A program made the translations under genes and the position numbers. From DUVT01 sp041675865 (GTDB taxonomy: Bacteria; Bacillota_I; Bacilli_A; ML615J-28; CAG-698): 64,000 nt of DNA. The notes below the pieces were generated by a model, which searched no databases, was not told the origin of the DNA, and saw only the letters and a program-made list of their open reading frames with translations. The stretch covers positions 9,203 through 73,202 of the forward strand of contig JBAYTA010000001.1 of NCBI GenBank assembly GCA_041675865.1, read 5' to 3'. Positions 1 to 8,255 of this stretch are shown one piece after another. The first letter of the stretch is position 1, and each line of letters starts with the position of its first letter.

Positions 1-86
1 TCCAATTTTTAAAAGTGCTTTTTTTTATCTAAAAATTACAAATAATAATGATGTAGCCAAAAAAGGAGGTAATTTTTATCAAAATT

Positions 87-1082
87 TTGAAAAGATTTTT
101 ATTGAGTTTATGTTTGCTATTTGTAATTTTATTTGTCAGTACCACATCGTTATACGCACAAGAATTTAATATTTATGTCATTCCTGGTGGTGACTCTATC
201 GGGTTACAATTAAACACCGGAATTGTGATTACTGGTAAGTACGATGTAAAAACAAAAAACGGTGAAGCATCACCATGGTCTAAAAGCGATATAGAAGTCG
301 GAGATAAAATCTTAGAAGTCAATAATCAAGTTGTTAATAAAATAGGAGATTTACAGAAGATTATTTCTAATATAAAGAGTGATCAAGACGTTCTCATGAA
401 GTTAAAAAGAGAAAATACTTTGATTATGACTACATGTAAGGTTGTTAAATCTGACAATGATAAAATGTCATTAGGCTTATATGTAAAAGATGAGATAATG
501 GGTGTTGGTACCATGACTTTCATCAAAACAAACAAAAATACTTATGCTGCTTTAGGTCATTCAGTTATACCTGATGAATTAAATGGCAAAAGTTTAGGAA
601 CAATTACAGCATCAACTATTCGTGGAATTAGGAAATCATTACCTGGTGTTCCAGGTGAAAAACAAGCTACATTATCAACAGTATCGATTGGGTCAATTGA
701 AAGAAATACTCAAATAGGTATCTTTGGTAAAGTAAATAATATAAATGATTTCTCCAATGAAAAGAAAATGAAAATTGCATCCCCAAATGAAGTAGTACTT
801 GGTGATGCAGAAATTTGGACAGTTATTGATGGTTCAAAAAAAGAAGTATATACAGTAAAAGTAGTTGACTTAAAGAAACAAACTAGTACAGGTATTAAAG
901 GTATTAAAATTAAAATTACAGATGCAAGACTATTAGAAACTACAGGTGGTATAATACAAGGCATGAGTGGCAGTCCAATAATTCAAAATGGAAAAATAAT
1001 TGGTGCTGTATCGCATGTTGTTGTTGATTCTCCTGAATATGGTTACGGTGTATACGCGATGTGGATGTATAATGCTTTCTAA
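87..1082 (+). CDS. spoIVB: SpoIVB-type serine peptidase (S55 family) with PDZ domain
   Basis: Secreted or membrane-tethered serine peptidase; in Bacillus SpoIVB cleaves SpoIVFA across the forespore membrane to activate pro-sigma-K processing. Residues 1-24 are a signal/anchor helix, about 30-115 a PDZ domain, and the rest the S55 peptidase. The triad is visible: His158 in ALGHSVIP, Asp279, and Ser294 in QGMSGSPI, with the Asp-Ser spacing of 15 seen in B. subtilis. The start is TTG, 16 nt after a strong AGGAGGT (64-70); the in-frame ATC at 78 has ideal spacing, so the true start is uncertain. It lies before spo0A as in Bacillus (recN-spoIVB-spo0A). Family call is firm; a role in spore formation here is inference. 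Confidence 0.93.
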   Translation: MKRFLLSLCLLFVILFVSTTSLYAQEFNIYVIPGGDSIGLQLNTGIVITGKYDVKTKNGEASPWSKSDIEVGDKILEVNNQVVNKIGDLQKIISNIKSDQDVLMKLKRENTLIMTTCKVVKSDNDKMSLGLYVKDEIMGVGTMTFIKTNKNTYAALGHSVIPDELNGKSLGTITASTIRGIRKSLPGVPGEKQATLSTVSIGSIERNTQIGIFGKVNNINDFSNEKKMKIASPNEVVLGDAEIWTVIDGSKKEVYTVKVVDLKKQTSTGIKGIKIKITDARLLETTGGIIQGMSGSPIIQNGKIIGAVSHVVVDSPEYGYGVYAMWMYNAF

Positions 1083-1090
1083 TTTGGCTA

Positions 1091-1113
1091 AAAAAAAGGG
1101 CTTTTAAGCCCTT
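1091..1113 (-). terminator. Terminator of the small wHTH gene, shared with spoIVB
   Basis: Inverted repeat AAGGGCTTTTAAGCCCTT lies between two converging genes. On the minus strand it is followed by a run of seven T, so it fits best as the terminator of the minus-strand gene; the plus-strand tail is weaker. Confidence 0.75.
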
Positions 1114-1121
1114 AATTTAGA

Positions 1122-1304
1122 TTATTTAACTTTTGGTTCCCATTTACATCTAATAGGAGAAACAATCTTCTCTTCTTTCTTTAGAGCATTGAAAGCTTTA
1201 TCTACAACTTTTCTATCTAAGCCTGTTGCAGTTGCAACTTCACCAGCTGTTATTGGTTTATTTGCTTCTTTCATTGCTTGTAGAATTTTGTCATTAATTT
1301 CCAT
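1122..1304 (-). CDS. Small winged-helix DNA-binding protein, 60 aa
   Basis: A single-domain helix-turn-helix protein. The pattern ITAGEVATATGLDRKVV followed by AFNALKKEEKIV is that of a MarR/DprA-type winged helix (recognition helix about residues 26-38, wing 44-55). It has a perfect GGAGGT ribosome binding site 7 nt before its ATG and its own terminator, so it is a genuine gene in spite of its size. It lies on the opposite strand between spoIVB and spo0A and could regulate either; nothing in the sequence shows its target. Free-standing 60-residue wHTH proteins are common in this group and their function is unknown. Confidence 0.8.
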   Translation of the reverse strand: MEINDKILQAMKEANKPITAGEVATATGLDRKVVDKAFNALKKEEKIVSPIRCKWEPKVK

Positions 1305-1408
1305 AATAATACCTCCATTACTATATTATTATAGCATATTCTTCATAAATTTTATATTTTTTTATAAAGTATATTAATTGTGCCAAAACACGCATACAAT
1401 ATTCTACA

Positions 1409-1461
1409 TTTTTCGACAAAACCGTGTAAAAATTCAAGATACGATGTCGAAATTTGACAAA
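1409..1461. promoter_or_regulatory. Cluster of Spo0A boxes upstream of spo0A
   Basis: Two perfect 0A-box cores, TTCGACA at 1412-1418 (within TTTTTCGACAAAA) and TGTCGAA at 1445-1451, are followed at once by a one-mismatch core TTTGACA at 1453-1459. All lie 49-96 bp upstream of the predicted spo0A -35 element, which suits direct autoregulation as known for B. subtilis spo0A. Confidence 0.75.
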
Positions 1462-1507
1462 TTCAAAAAATTATTTTATAAAAAAAAGGTAAATTTCCAA
1501 ATTTTTC

Positions 1508-1536
1508 TTGAAAAATCTAAATCAATAGTGTAAATT
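1508..1536 (+). promoter_or_regulatory. Predicted sigma-A type promoter of spo0A
   Basis: TTGAAA (1508-1513), a 17-nt spacer and TAAATT (1531-1536), followed 31 nt later by the spo0A start with GGTGGAGGAG as ribosome binding site. Confidence 0.55.
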
Positions 1537-1567
1537 AGAGTTACCTATATGGTGGAGGAGAAAAATT

Positions 1568-2383
1568 ATGAATAGTTTAAAGGTTATCATTGCTGATGAC
1601 GGTAAAGAACTAGTCCAAGCAATGCAGGACTTCTTTAGCGATAAAGAAGAGATTCAAGTTGTTGGTGTACACAATGATGGTGTTACTTTACTTAACACAC
1701 TTCGTGTTACACAAGTCGATTTACTTATACTGGATATTTTCATGCCAAACTTAGATGGGGTAAAAGTGTTACAAGAATTGAATTCCAGAAGAGACCGCTA
1801 CAAAGTACCAAAAACTATCATTGCAGTAACAGCTTTTTCAAATGAAAAAATTATGAATAGTGTTGCTGAATTAGGTGCAGATTACTTTGTTGTAAAACCT
1901 ATTAACTTTACACATTTATTTGAAACTATTAAAGATTTACACGAAAAGAAAAACGAAAAGAACCAAACCAAAACTCAGAGTGCATACAGTTTTAATAATA
2001 AAACTGATCTTGACACAGAAATTACAACATTACTACATGAGATAGGAGTTCCAGCACACATAAGAGGATACCTTTATATCCGCGAAGCCATTACAATGGT
2101 TTATCATAATCTTGAAATTCTGGGCAATATTACAAAGATATTATACCCAGAGGTAGCTAGAAAATTTAATACAACATCATCTAGAGTTGAAAGGGCAATT
2201 CGTCATGCAATAGAAGTTGCCTGGGTTAGAGGAAATATCGATGCAATAAGCGATATATTTAGTTATACTATAAGTTATCATAAATCTAAGCCAACAAACT
2301 CAGAATTTATAGCAATGATTGCTGATCGTTTACGTCTATTACATAAGCGAGAAAAACGAGAAGTGTTAACTAGAGTTGTATAA
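1568..2383 (+). CDS. spo0A: Sporulation response regulator Spo0A
   Basis: Master transcription factor of the Bacillota sporulation phosphorelay; when phosphorylated it binds 0A boxes. The receiver domain (1-125) has the acidic pair Asp10/Asp11, phospho-acceptor Asp56 in LLILDIFMP, Thr in AVTAFS and the Lys of VVKP. The C-terminal effector domain (about 145-271) carries the recognition helix SRVERAIRHAIEVAW that is diagnostic for Spo0A rather than another response regulator. Length 271 is normal for the family (B. subtilis 267). Strong ribosome binding site and single ATG. No cognate kinase, Spo0F or Spo0B is visible in the window. Upstream 0A boxes suggest self-regulation. Confidence 0.97.
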   Translation: MNSLKVIIADDGKELVQAMQDFFSDKEEIQVVGVHNDGVTLLNTLRVTQVDLLILDIFMPNLDGVKVLQELNSRRDRYKVPKTIIAVTAFSNEKIMNSVAELGADYFVVKPINFTHLFETIKDLHEKKNEKNQTKTQSAYSFNNKTDLDTEITTLLHEIGVPAHIRGYLYIREAITMVYHNLEILGNITKILYPEVARKFNTTSSRVERAIRHAIEVAWVRGNIDAISDIFSYTISYHKSKPTNSEFIAMIADRLRLLHKREKREVLTRVV

Positions 2384-2403
2384 TTTTGAGTATTATATAG
2401 ATT

Positions 2404-2435
2404 AAAAGACTAAAAATAAATTTAGTCTTTTTTTA
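2404..2435 (+). terminator. spo0A terminator
   Basis: Stem AAAAGACTAAA / TTTAGTCTTTT with a six-base loop and an uninterrupted T tail directly after spo0A. Confidence 0.85.
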
Positions 2436-2436
2436 T

Positions 2437-2463
2437 AAAAAAAAACACAAATAAATTGTGTTT
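2437..2463 (-). terminator. Terminator of the 72-aa membrane protein gene
   Basis: On the minus strand the stem AAACACAA / TTGTGTTT is followed by a long T run; it converges on the spo0A terminator. Confidence 0.75.
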
Positions 2464-2465
2464 GC

Positions 2466-2675
2466 TTATTTACTAGATACTTCAACTATTAATAATATTA
2501 ATGAAACTAAACTAAGAACAGTCATACCTATAACAATCAAGTAAACAAAGATTTTTCCTAGTAGACTTTTTGAAGGATCTTTTAATTCAACTTCTACAGA
2601 ATTGTCTAATTTTACTTTTGTTTTTAAAAGTGGTGTTCTTTCTTTTTTATTTGTTTTTTTGTTTTCTTTTTTCAC
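2466..2675 (-). CDS. Small single-pass membrane protein, unknown function
   Basis: Lysine-rich cytoplasmic N terminus (about 20 residues, MKKENKKTNKK), a short middle segment, then one hydrophobic helix near the C terminus (FVYLIVIGMTVLSLVSLILL). A GTG in frame at 2684 would add three residues, but it lies inside the Shine-Dalgarno TGAGGTG; the GTG at 2675 is six bases past that site and is the better start, giving 69 aa. It is divergent from dinB and shares the 70-bp upstream region with it. I do not recognise the family; the positively charged tail and lone helix are compatible with a membrane-attached adaptor, but that is only a description. Confidence 0.7.
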   Translation of the reverse strand: MKKENKKTNKKERTPLLKTKVKLDNSVEVELKDPSKSLLGKIFVYLIVIGMTVLSLVSLILLIVEVSSK

Positions 2676-2754
2676 TATTTTCACCTCAAAATATGTTATA
2701 ATTATAGATATGTATTATTATAACATAAGTTATTAGAAAAAGGAATGAAAAAAT

Positions 2755-3957
2755 ATGAATTCTTCGAAAATAATCTTTCATATTGATATGAATGCATTTT
2801 TTGCTTCTGTTGAAACTGCATTAAATCCTAATTTGAAAGATAAACCGATAGTTGTTGCGCATAATGATCCATTATATCGAGGTATTATTTTGTCGCCAAA
2901 TTATGAAGCTAGAAAATATGGAATTAGAACAACCATGCTTGTTAAAGAAGCAATGTTATTATGTAATAATTTAATAATAGTTGAACCTAAGATGGAAAAA
3001 TATAAAGAATATTCAAATAAGTTCTTTGAGTATTTATATACTATTACAGATATTATAGAAATTGCTTCAATAGATGAAGCTTATATGGATGTAACAGAAA
3101 AGTTTAAACAAATCCACCCAATTGATTTAGCAAATCTTATTCAAAGGAAACTTTATAATGATTTCAAACTTCCGTCTAGTATTGGAATTGCTCCAAATAA
3201 ATTTCTTGCAAAAATGGCATCAGATTTAAAAAAACCAATGGGTATAACTGTTTTAAGAAAAAGAGAAATTGATAAATACTTATGGCCACTTTCAATTGAT
3301 AAGATGTTTGGGGTCGGAAAGAAAACAAAACCTAAATTAGAAGAAATAGGAATTAAGACCATAGGAGATCTTGCAAACTTTAAAGATTTTGAATTATTAA
3401 AAAACACTGTTGGTGATTTAACGGCTAATAGTTTGTATGAACATGCAAATGGAAATGATAATTCTATAGTTGATGTAAATAGTTATAGCGAATCACAATC
3501 TGTTAGCAATTCTCATACATTTGATAATAATGTATTTGATCCTGAATATGCGAAAAAAACTTTAAAGGTTATTGCAAATACAGTAAGTTATAGATTAAAG
3601 AAAGAAAATAAAAAAGCACTAACAATTGGTTTGATCTTAAAATATTCAAACTTCAAACAAATTAATAGAAGTACAGGATTAGAGATAGCTACAAATAACG
3701 ATAAAGAGATTTATGATATTGTAGAAGACATATTTGATGAGTATTTTACTCAAGGTGATATGATAAGATTAGTTGGAATATTTGCATCTAGATTAGAAAA
3801 TGCAAATGATGAAGTAAAACAATATTCAATTTTTGATGATCCAGAAGTTATTAATAAAGAAGATGGAATTAACAGATTATTAAATAATTTAAAATCAGAA
3901 TTTGGGCAAAATAGTATAAACTTAGGATATTATAATTATAAAGCAAAGGATGAATAA
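2755..3957 (+). CDS. dinB: DNA polymerase IV (Y family)
   Basis: Error-prone translesion polymerase. The palm motif FHIDMNAFFASVE gives the first metal ligand Asp11, and ASIDEAYMD gives Asp107/Glu108; the helix-hairpin-helix segment FGVGKKTKPKLEEIGI (about 180-197) and the little-finger domain (about 235-345) follow. The C-terminal tail includes QYSIFDDPE, which resembles the beta-clamp binding peptide QxxLF of Pol IV. Length 400 is typical. A three-base gap separates it from the next gene, so the two are probably cotranscribed. No LexA (SOS) box was recognised upstream. Confidence 0.95.
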   Translation: MNSSKIIFHIDMNAFFASVETALNPNLKDKPIVVAHNDPLYRGIILSPNYEARKYGIRTTMLVKEAMLLCNNLIIVEPKMEKYKEYSNKFFEYLYTITDIIEIASIDEAYMDVTEKFKQIHPIDLANLIQRKLYNDFKLPSSIGIAPNKFLAKMASDLKKPMGITVLRKREIDKYLWPLSIDKMFGVGKKTKPKLEEIGIKTIGDLANFKDFELLKNTVGDLTANSLYEHANGNDNSIVDVNSYSESQSVSNSHTFDNNVFDPEYAKKTLKVIANTVSYRLKKENKKALTIGLILKYSNFKQINRSTGLEIATNNDKEIYDIVEDIFDEYFTQGDMIRLVGIFASRLENANDEVKQYSIFDDPEVINKEDGINRLLNNLKSEFGQNSINLGYYNYKAKDE

Positions 3958-3960
3958 AAA

Positions 3961-4809
3961 ATGCAAACAAAACTAGGACAAGTACAAAAATTTAAAGTAC
4001 TAAGAGAAACACAAATAGGTTATATGTTAACTATTACTGGAGAAGATGAATATTTTCTTCATAAAAATGAAACTGATTTTAGACATTTAACTGAAGGAGA
4101 GGAAGTAAACGGATTTTTATATAGTGATAAGAAAGCAAGAATTGCAGTTACATTAGTAACACCTAATGTAACTATCGATAAACCAGGTTTCACTAAAGTA
4201 ATTGAAGTAAACAATTCACTTGGAGCATTTTTAGATATTGGTATTAGTAAAGATATCTTACTGTCAAAGGATGATCTGCCGATTGATTATAATGAATGGC
4301 CAATTGAAGGCGATGTGTTACTATGTATATTAAGAGTTAAAGGTGATAGATTAATTTCTAAGATGCTTAATAAAAATGAAATCTTGGATTTAAATCTTCA
4401 TTTTGAATTACCTTTAAATCAAAAAGTTATTGGTTATGTTTATAGAATTACAGAAGATGGTATTAATATTGTTACTAAAAACTATAATATAGTTTTCGTC
4501 TATAAAACAAACATGCGTAAAAAGTATCGTTTGGGTGAAGAGGTTAATGTTAGGATTATTAAAAAAAATATTGATGATTACACTGGTACTTTATTTGATT
4601 CTAAGGAAGAGGTAATTAAAGAAGATTCTAAAAAGATTTTAGATTATTTAAATAAGAATAATGGTATAATGTCTATTACTGAAAAATCAGATCCAACTGT
4701 TATATATAAAGTATTTGGAATGAGTAAAAATGCATTTAAAAATGCTCTTGGGTCTTTATATAAAGCTAAGCAAATTGAGATGGATGACGAAAAGGTTGTT
4801 TTATTGTAG
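3961..4809 (+). CDS. cvfB: CvfB/YitL-like S1-domain RNA-binding protein
   Basis: Matches the CvfB family (conserved virulence factor B, YitL): several small S1-like beta-barrels in tandem (about residues 3-65, 70-135, 145-210) followed by a winged-helix domain (about 220-282) with NNGIMSITEKSDP and KNAFKNALGSLYKAKQIEM. The signature GAFLDIGISKDILLSKDDLP of the second barrel is typical. In S. aureus CvfB affects virulence gene expression and binds RNA; its molecular role elsewhere is unclear. Start ATG lies three bases after the dinB stop. The identification rests on domain pattern and length and is good at the family level. Confidence 0.85.
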   Translation: MQTKLGQVQKFKVLRETQIGYMLTITGEDEYFLHKNETDFRHLTEGEEVNGFLYSDKKARIAVTLVTPNVTIDKPGFTKVIEVNNSLGAFLDIGISKDILLSKDDLPIDYNEWPIEGDVLLCILRVKGDRLISKMLNKNEILDLNLHFELPLNQKVIGYVYRITEDGINIVTKNYNIVFVYKTNMRKKYRLGEEVNVRIIKKNIDDYTGTLFDSKEEVIKEDSKKILDYLNKNNGIMSITEKSDPTVIYKVFGMSKNAFKNALGSLYKAKQIEMDDEKVVLL

Positions 4810-4958
4810 AAAAATGACAATGTCATTTTATACAAAATTAGACAATAAATTATATCATCGACAAGATATGACTATATTTAATGTTTTTTGAACTTGATTT
4901 TATTGATTCGATAAATTTTTATTATTGATTTATCATAATTTAAAATATGTGAAAAATC

Positions 4959-4987
4959 TTGACTTTCCTTTTGTTTTAGGTTAATAT
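4959..4987 (+). promoter_or_regulatory. Promoter of the hisS-aspS T-box operon
   Basis: TTGACT (4959-4964), exactly 17 nt, then TAATAT (4982-4987). It lies just ahead of the T-box stem I, so transcription would start within about 10 nt of the leader. Confidence 0.8.
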
Positions 4988-5007
4988 AGTAATATCTATT
5001 TTAATAA

Positions 5008-5216
5008 ATCGTTAAGGTAAGAATAGTAATTAATTTGTTTTAAGTTAAAGCGAAAAGTGGTTGGTGAGAGCACTTACTTAAATATTAATGAAGGACACTT
5101 GCTTAGATTCCACCTAGGACGTAAATCTTGCGTTAAAGATTAAAGTGCATCATTTTGATGAAGTAAGGTGGTACCACGGATTAACAAATTCGTCCTTAAG
5201 ATTTTTTCTTAAGGAC
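5008..5216 (+). promoter_or_regulatory. T-box riboswitch leader with overlapping Asp/His specifier (GACAC)
   Basis: Stem I base helix pairs TTAAGGTAAG (from 5012) with CTTGCTTAG (5098-5106). The specifier loop has the AGTA motif (5025-5028) on its 5' side and GAAG-GAC-A on its 3' side, so GAC (Asp, 5094-5096) sits in the specifier position and overlaps CAC (His, 5096-5098). The T-box core AGGTGGTACCACGG is at 5166-5179. The terminator is GTCCTTAAG (5192-5200) with CTTAAGGAC (5208-5216) plus T tail. Uncharged tRNA would favour the antiterminator and switch on hisS and aspS. Which of the two tRNAs is read, or both, cannot be settled by eye. Confidence 0.95.
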
Positions 5217-5247
5217 TTTTATTTAAATTTAAATTAAGGAGATCAAT

Positions 5248-6510
5248 ATGTATCAAAAAGTAAAGGGAACTTTGGATTTTTATGATGAGAGTGCGATTAA
5301 GTATCGTTATTTAGAATCTGTTATATCTAAGGTTATTAAAAATTATGGTTATACTGAAGTTATTACACCAATTTTTGAAAATACAGAAATTTTTGTTAGA
5401 ACATCTGGTGAAGAATCAGATATTGTAACTAAAGAAATGTATACATTTTTAGATAAAGGCAAAAGAAGTATTACTTTAAGACCAGAAGGAACAGCTGGGG
5501 TTGTTAGAAGCTTTTTAGAGAATAAAATGTATGCAAATACAACTCTTACAAAACTGTATTATTTTGGTCCAATGTTTCGCTATGAAAGACCACAAACAGG
5601 TAGATACCGTCAATTTACACAATTTGGTGTAGAAGCTTTTGGTGCATCTTCACCTTTACTTGATGCAGATGTAATTATTAGCGCTTATCAAATTTTTAAA
5701 TCTTTAGGAATCGATAACTTAAAATTAAAAATTAATACAATTGGTGATTTCACTTCTAGAAATAATTATGTTGATGTTTTACAAGATTATTTTAGGAAAG
5801 ACATTGATAAACTATGTAGCGATTGTAATAATAGATTAGAAAAAAATCCTTTAAGGATTTTAGATTGTAAAATTGATAGTGATAATCCAATAATTAAATC
5901 GGCTCCAAAAATTTCAGATTCCTTAACACAAGAAGCAAAAGATTATTTTAAGGAAGTTTTAAAAGCTCTTGACTATAATAATATCAATTATTTTGTAGAT
6001 GAAAATCTAGTTAGAGGACTTGATTATTATACAGACACTGTCTTTGAATTTATAATTGAAAGTGATGATAATCTAAATGGTCTTGCAATTTGTGGTGGTG
6101 GAAAATACTCTGATATGGTTAAATCATTTGGAGGTCCAGATATTCCAGGAATTGGATATGCTTTTGGAATAGAAAGAGTTATCTCTATCATGGATCAAAA
6201 AGGTCTTTTTCCTAATTTAGATAAAGCTGCAGATGTTGTGTTAATTGCATTAGATGAAGAATCAAAATTATATAGTTTAAATCTTGCAAATAAATTACGA
6301 ATGAATGGTTATTATGCAGATATAGATTATTTTAATACTACTATGAAGCAACAATTTAAATTGAGTGATCGTTTGAATGCAAAATTCATTATAATAATTG
6401 GTGAAGAAGAGTTAGCAAATAATTCTCTAACTATTAAAAACACTAAAACAAAAGAACAAATTACAATAAAAGAATATATGTTATTAGAATATTTAAAGGA
6501 GAAGATCTAA
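5248..6510 (+). CDS. hisS: Histidyl-tRNA synthetase
   Basis: Class II aminoacyl-tRNA synthetase that charges tRNA-His. The N-terminal KGTLDFYDE, motif 2 region TLRPEGTAGVVRSF and FGPMFRYERPQ, the histidine-specific LVRGLDYYT, and motif 3 GIGYAFGIERV are all in place; the C-terminal anticodon-binding domain occupies about residues 325-420. Length 420 is normal. Ribosome binding site AAGGAG, ATG start. It is the first gene of the T-box operon and its stop overlaps the start of aspS by one base, so the two enzymes are translationally linked. Confidence 0.97.
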   Translation: MYQKVKGTLDFYDESAIKYRYLESVISKVIKNYGYTEVITPIFENTEIFVRTSGEESDIVTKEMYTFLDKGKRSITLRPEGTAGVVRSFLENKMYANTTLTKLYYFGPMFRYERPQTGRYRQFTQFGVEAFGASSPLLDADVIISAYQIFKSLGIDNLKLKINTIGDFTSRNNYVDVLQDYFRKDIDKLCSDCNNRLEKNPLRILDCKIDSDNPIIKSAPKISDSLTQEAKDYFKEVLKALDYNNINYFVDENLVRGLDYYTDTVFEFIIESDDNLNGLAICGGGKYSDMVKSFGGPDIPGIGYAFGIERVISIMDQKGLFPNLDKAADVVLIALDEESKLYSLNLANKLRMNGYYADIDYFNTTMKQQFKLSDRLNAKFIIIIGEEELANNSLTIKNTKTKEQITIKEYMLLEYLKEKI

Positions 6511-8255
6511 TGCGAACACATAATAATGGCGAGTTAAGATTAAATGATGTAAATAAGGAAGTTAAATTAGTAGGTTGGGTTGCAAAAACTAGAAATTTAG
6601 GTGGTTTAATATTTATCGATTTAAGAGATAGATATGGAATTACTCAAATTGTTTGTAAACCAGAAAATCCAAACTACGAAAAATTAGAAAATGTTAGAAA
6701 TGAATACGTTCTTCAAGTTAAAGGGACTGTAATAGAAAGAGAAAGTAAAAATAAAAATTTACCAACAGGAGAAATTGAAGTTGTTGTACAAAATGTAATA
6801 ATTTTGAGTGAAGCTAAAAATACTCCACTTATTATTGCCGATGAAACTGATGCTTTAGAAGATACTAGAATGAAGTATCGTTATTTAGACTTAAGAAGAC
6901 CAGTAATGCAAAAGAACTTAATTCTCCGTCATAATATTGCAAAGTCAGTGAGAAACTATTTTAATGATTTAGATTTTGTTGAAATTGAGACTCCTGTATT
7001 TGGTAAATCAACTCCAGAAGGAGCAAGAGATTACTTAGTTCCATCCAGAGTTAATCCAGGAAAGTTTTATGCACTTCCTCAATCACCACAAATCTATAAA
7101 CAATTATTAATGGTTTCAGGATTTGAACGTTATTATCAAATAGTAAAGTGTTTCCGTGACGAAGACCAAAGAGCAGACCGTCAAATGGAATTTACTCAAA
7201 TCGATGTTGAAATGAGTTTTGTAGATGAAGAAGATATTTATGTTTTAGTAGAAAAATTAATTTCCAAAATGATGAAGGAAGTTAAAAATATTGATGTTGA
7301 ACTTCCATTCCCACGCTATAAATATGAGGAATCTTTAGATATCTTTGGAACTGATAAACCAGATACAAGATTTGCTTTACATTTAGTTAATATTGAAGAT
7401 GCTATTAAAAATATTGAATTTGCAGTATTTACTGATACAATAAAAAATGGTGGAGTAGTAAAAGCTATTAATGCAAAAGATGCTGCAAATAAATATTCTC
7501 GTAAAGATATTGATAGATTAACAAATGAAGTTAAGAAATATAAGGCAAAAGGCCTTGCTTGGTTAAAATATGATAATAATGAATTTAGTGGATCGATTGT
7601 TAAATTCTTAACTGATGAAATAAAAGAAAATTTAATTAAAAAATTAAATATTGAAAATAACGATATTATATTTATCGTAAGTGATGATAAGAAAATAACA
7701 AATCCTTCGCTTGGTCATTTAAGAAATGTCTTAGGAAAAGAATTAAATTTAATTGATAACTCAAAATTTAATTATTTATGGATAGTTGATTTTCCTTCTT
7801 TTGAATATGATGAAGAAGAAGGCCGTTATATCGCTGCCCATCATCCTTTTACATCGCCAAAGGATGAATTTAAAGATAAACTTCTATCAAACCCAGAAGA
7901 ATGTTATTCTAAATGTTATGACTTAGTCTTAAATGGTTTTGAACTTGGAAGTGGATCAATTAGAATACATGACCAAAAAGTTCAATCAGATATGTTTAAA
8001 GCTATTGGTTTAAGCGATGATGAAATTAAAGAAAAATTTGGTTTCTTTGTTGAAGCATTAAAATATGGTACACCACCTCATGGTGGAATAGCATTAGGTT
8101 TAGATAGACTTGCTATGATTCTAACAGGCTCAACATCATTAAGAGATGTTATTGCATTCCCTAAATCTGCTTCCGCAATTGATCCAATGAGTGAAGCACC
8201 AAGTTTTATTAGTCAAAAACAATTAGATGAATTAAAATTGGTTATTAAAAAATGA
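6510..8255 (+). CDS. aspS: Aspartyl-tRNA synthetase, bacterial type
   Basis: Class II synthetase for aspartate. N-terminal OB-fold anticodon domain (about 1-110), then the catalytic core with ETPVFGKSTPEGARDYLVPS, QSPQIYKQLLM and CFRDEDQRADRQ, interrupted by the bacterial GAD insertion (about 285-410), and motif 3 GLDRLAMIL near the C terminus. Length 581 matches bacterial enzymes. The ATG overlaps the hisS TAA. Whether it also charges tRNA-Asn (non-discriminating) cannot be told here. Its TGA stop is one of the plain cases showing that TGA is not read as tryptophan in this genome. Confidence 0.97.
   Translation: MRTHNNGELRLNDVNKEVKLVGWVAKTRNLGGLIFIDLRDRYGITQIVCKPENPNYEKLENVRNEYVLQVKGTVIERESKNKNLPTGEIEVVVQNVIILSEAKNTPLIIADETDALEDTRMKYRYLDLRRPVMQKNLILRHNIAKSVRNYFNDLDFVEIETPVFGKSTPEGARDYLVPSRVNPGKFYALPQSPQIYKQLLMVSGFERYYQIVKCFRDEDQRADRQMEFTQIDVEMSFVDEEDIYVLVEKLISKMMKEVKNIDVELPFPRYKYEESLDIFGTDKPDTRFALHLVNIEDAIKNIEFAVFTDTIKNGGVVKAINAKDAANKYSRKDIDRLTNEVKKYKAKGLAWLKYDNNEFSGSIVKFLTDEIKENLIKKLNIENNDIIFIVSDDKKITNPSLGHLRNVLGKELNLIDNSKFNYLWIVDFPSFEYDEEEGRYIAAHHPFTSPKDEFKDKLLSNPEECYSKCYDLVLNGFELGSGSIRIHDQKVQSDMFKAIGLSDDEIKEKFGFFVEALKYGTPPHGGIALGLDRLAMILTGSTSLRDVIAFPKSASAIDPMSEAPSFISQKQLDELKLVIKK

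Noticed and set aside
4857..4863. Spo0A-like ATCGACA upstream of the T-box
   Set aside because: One mismatch in the core and isolated.
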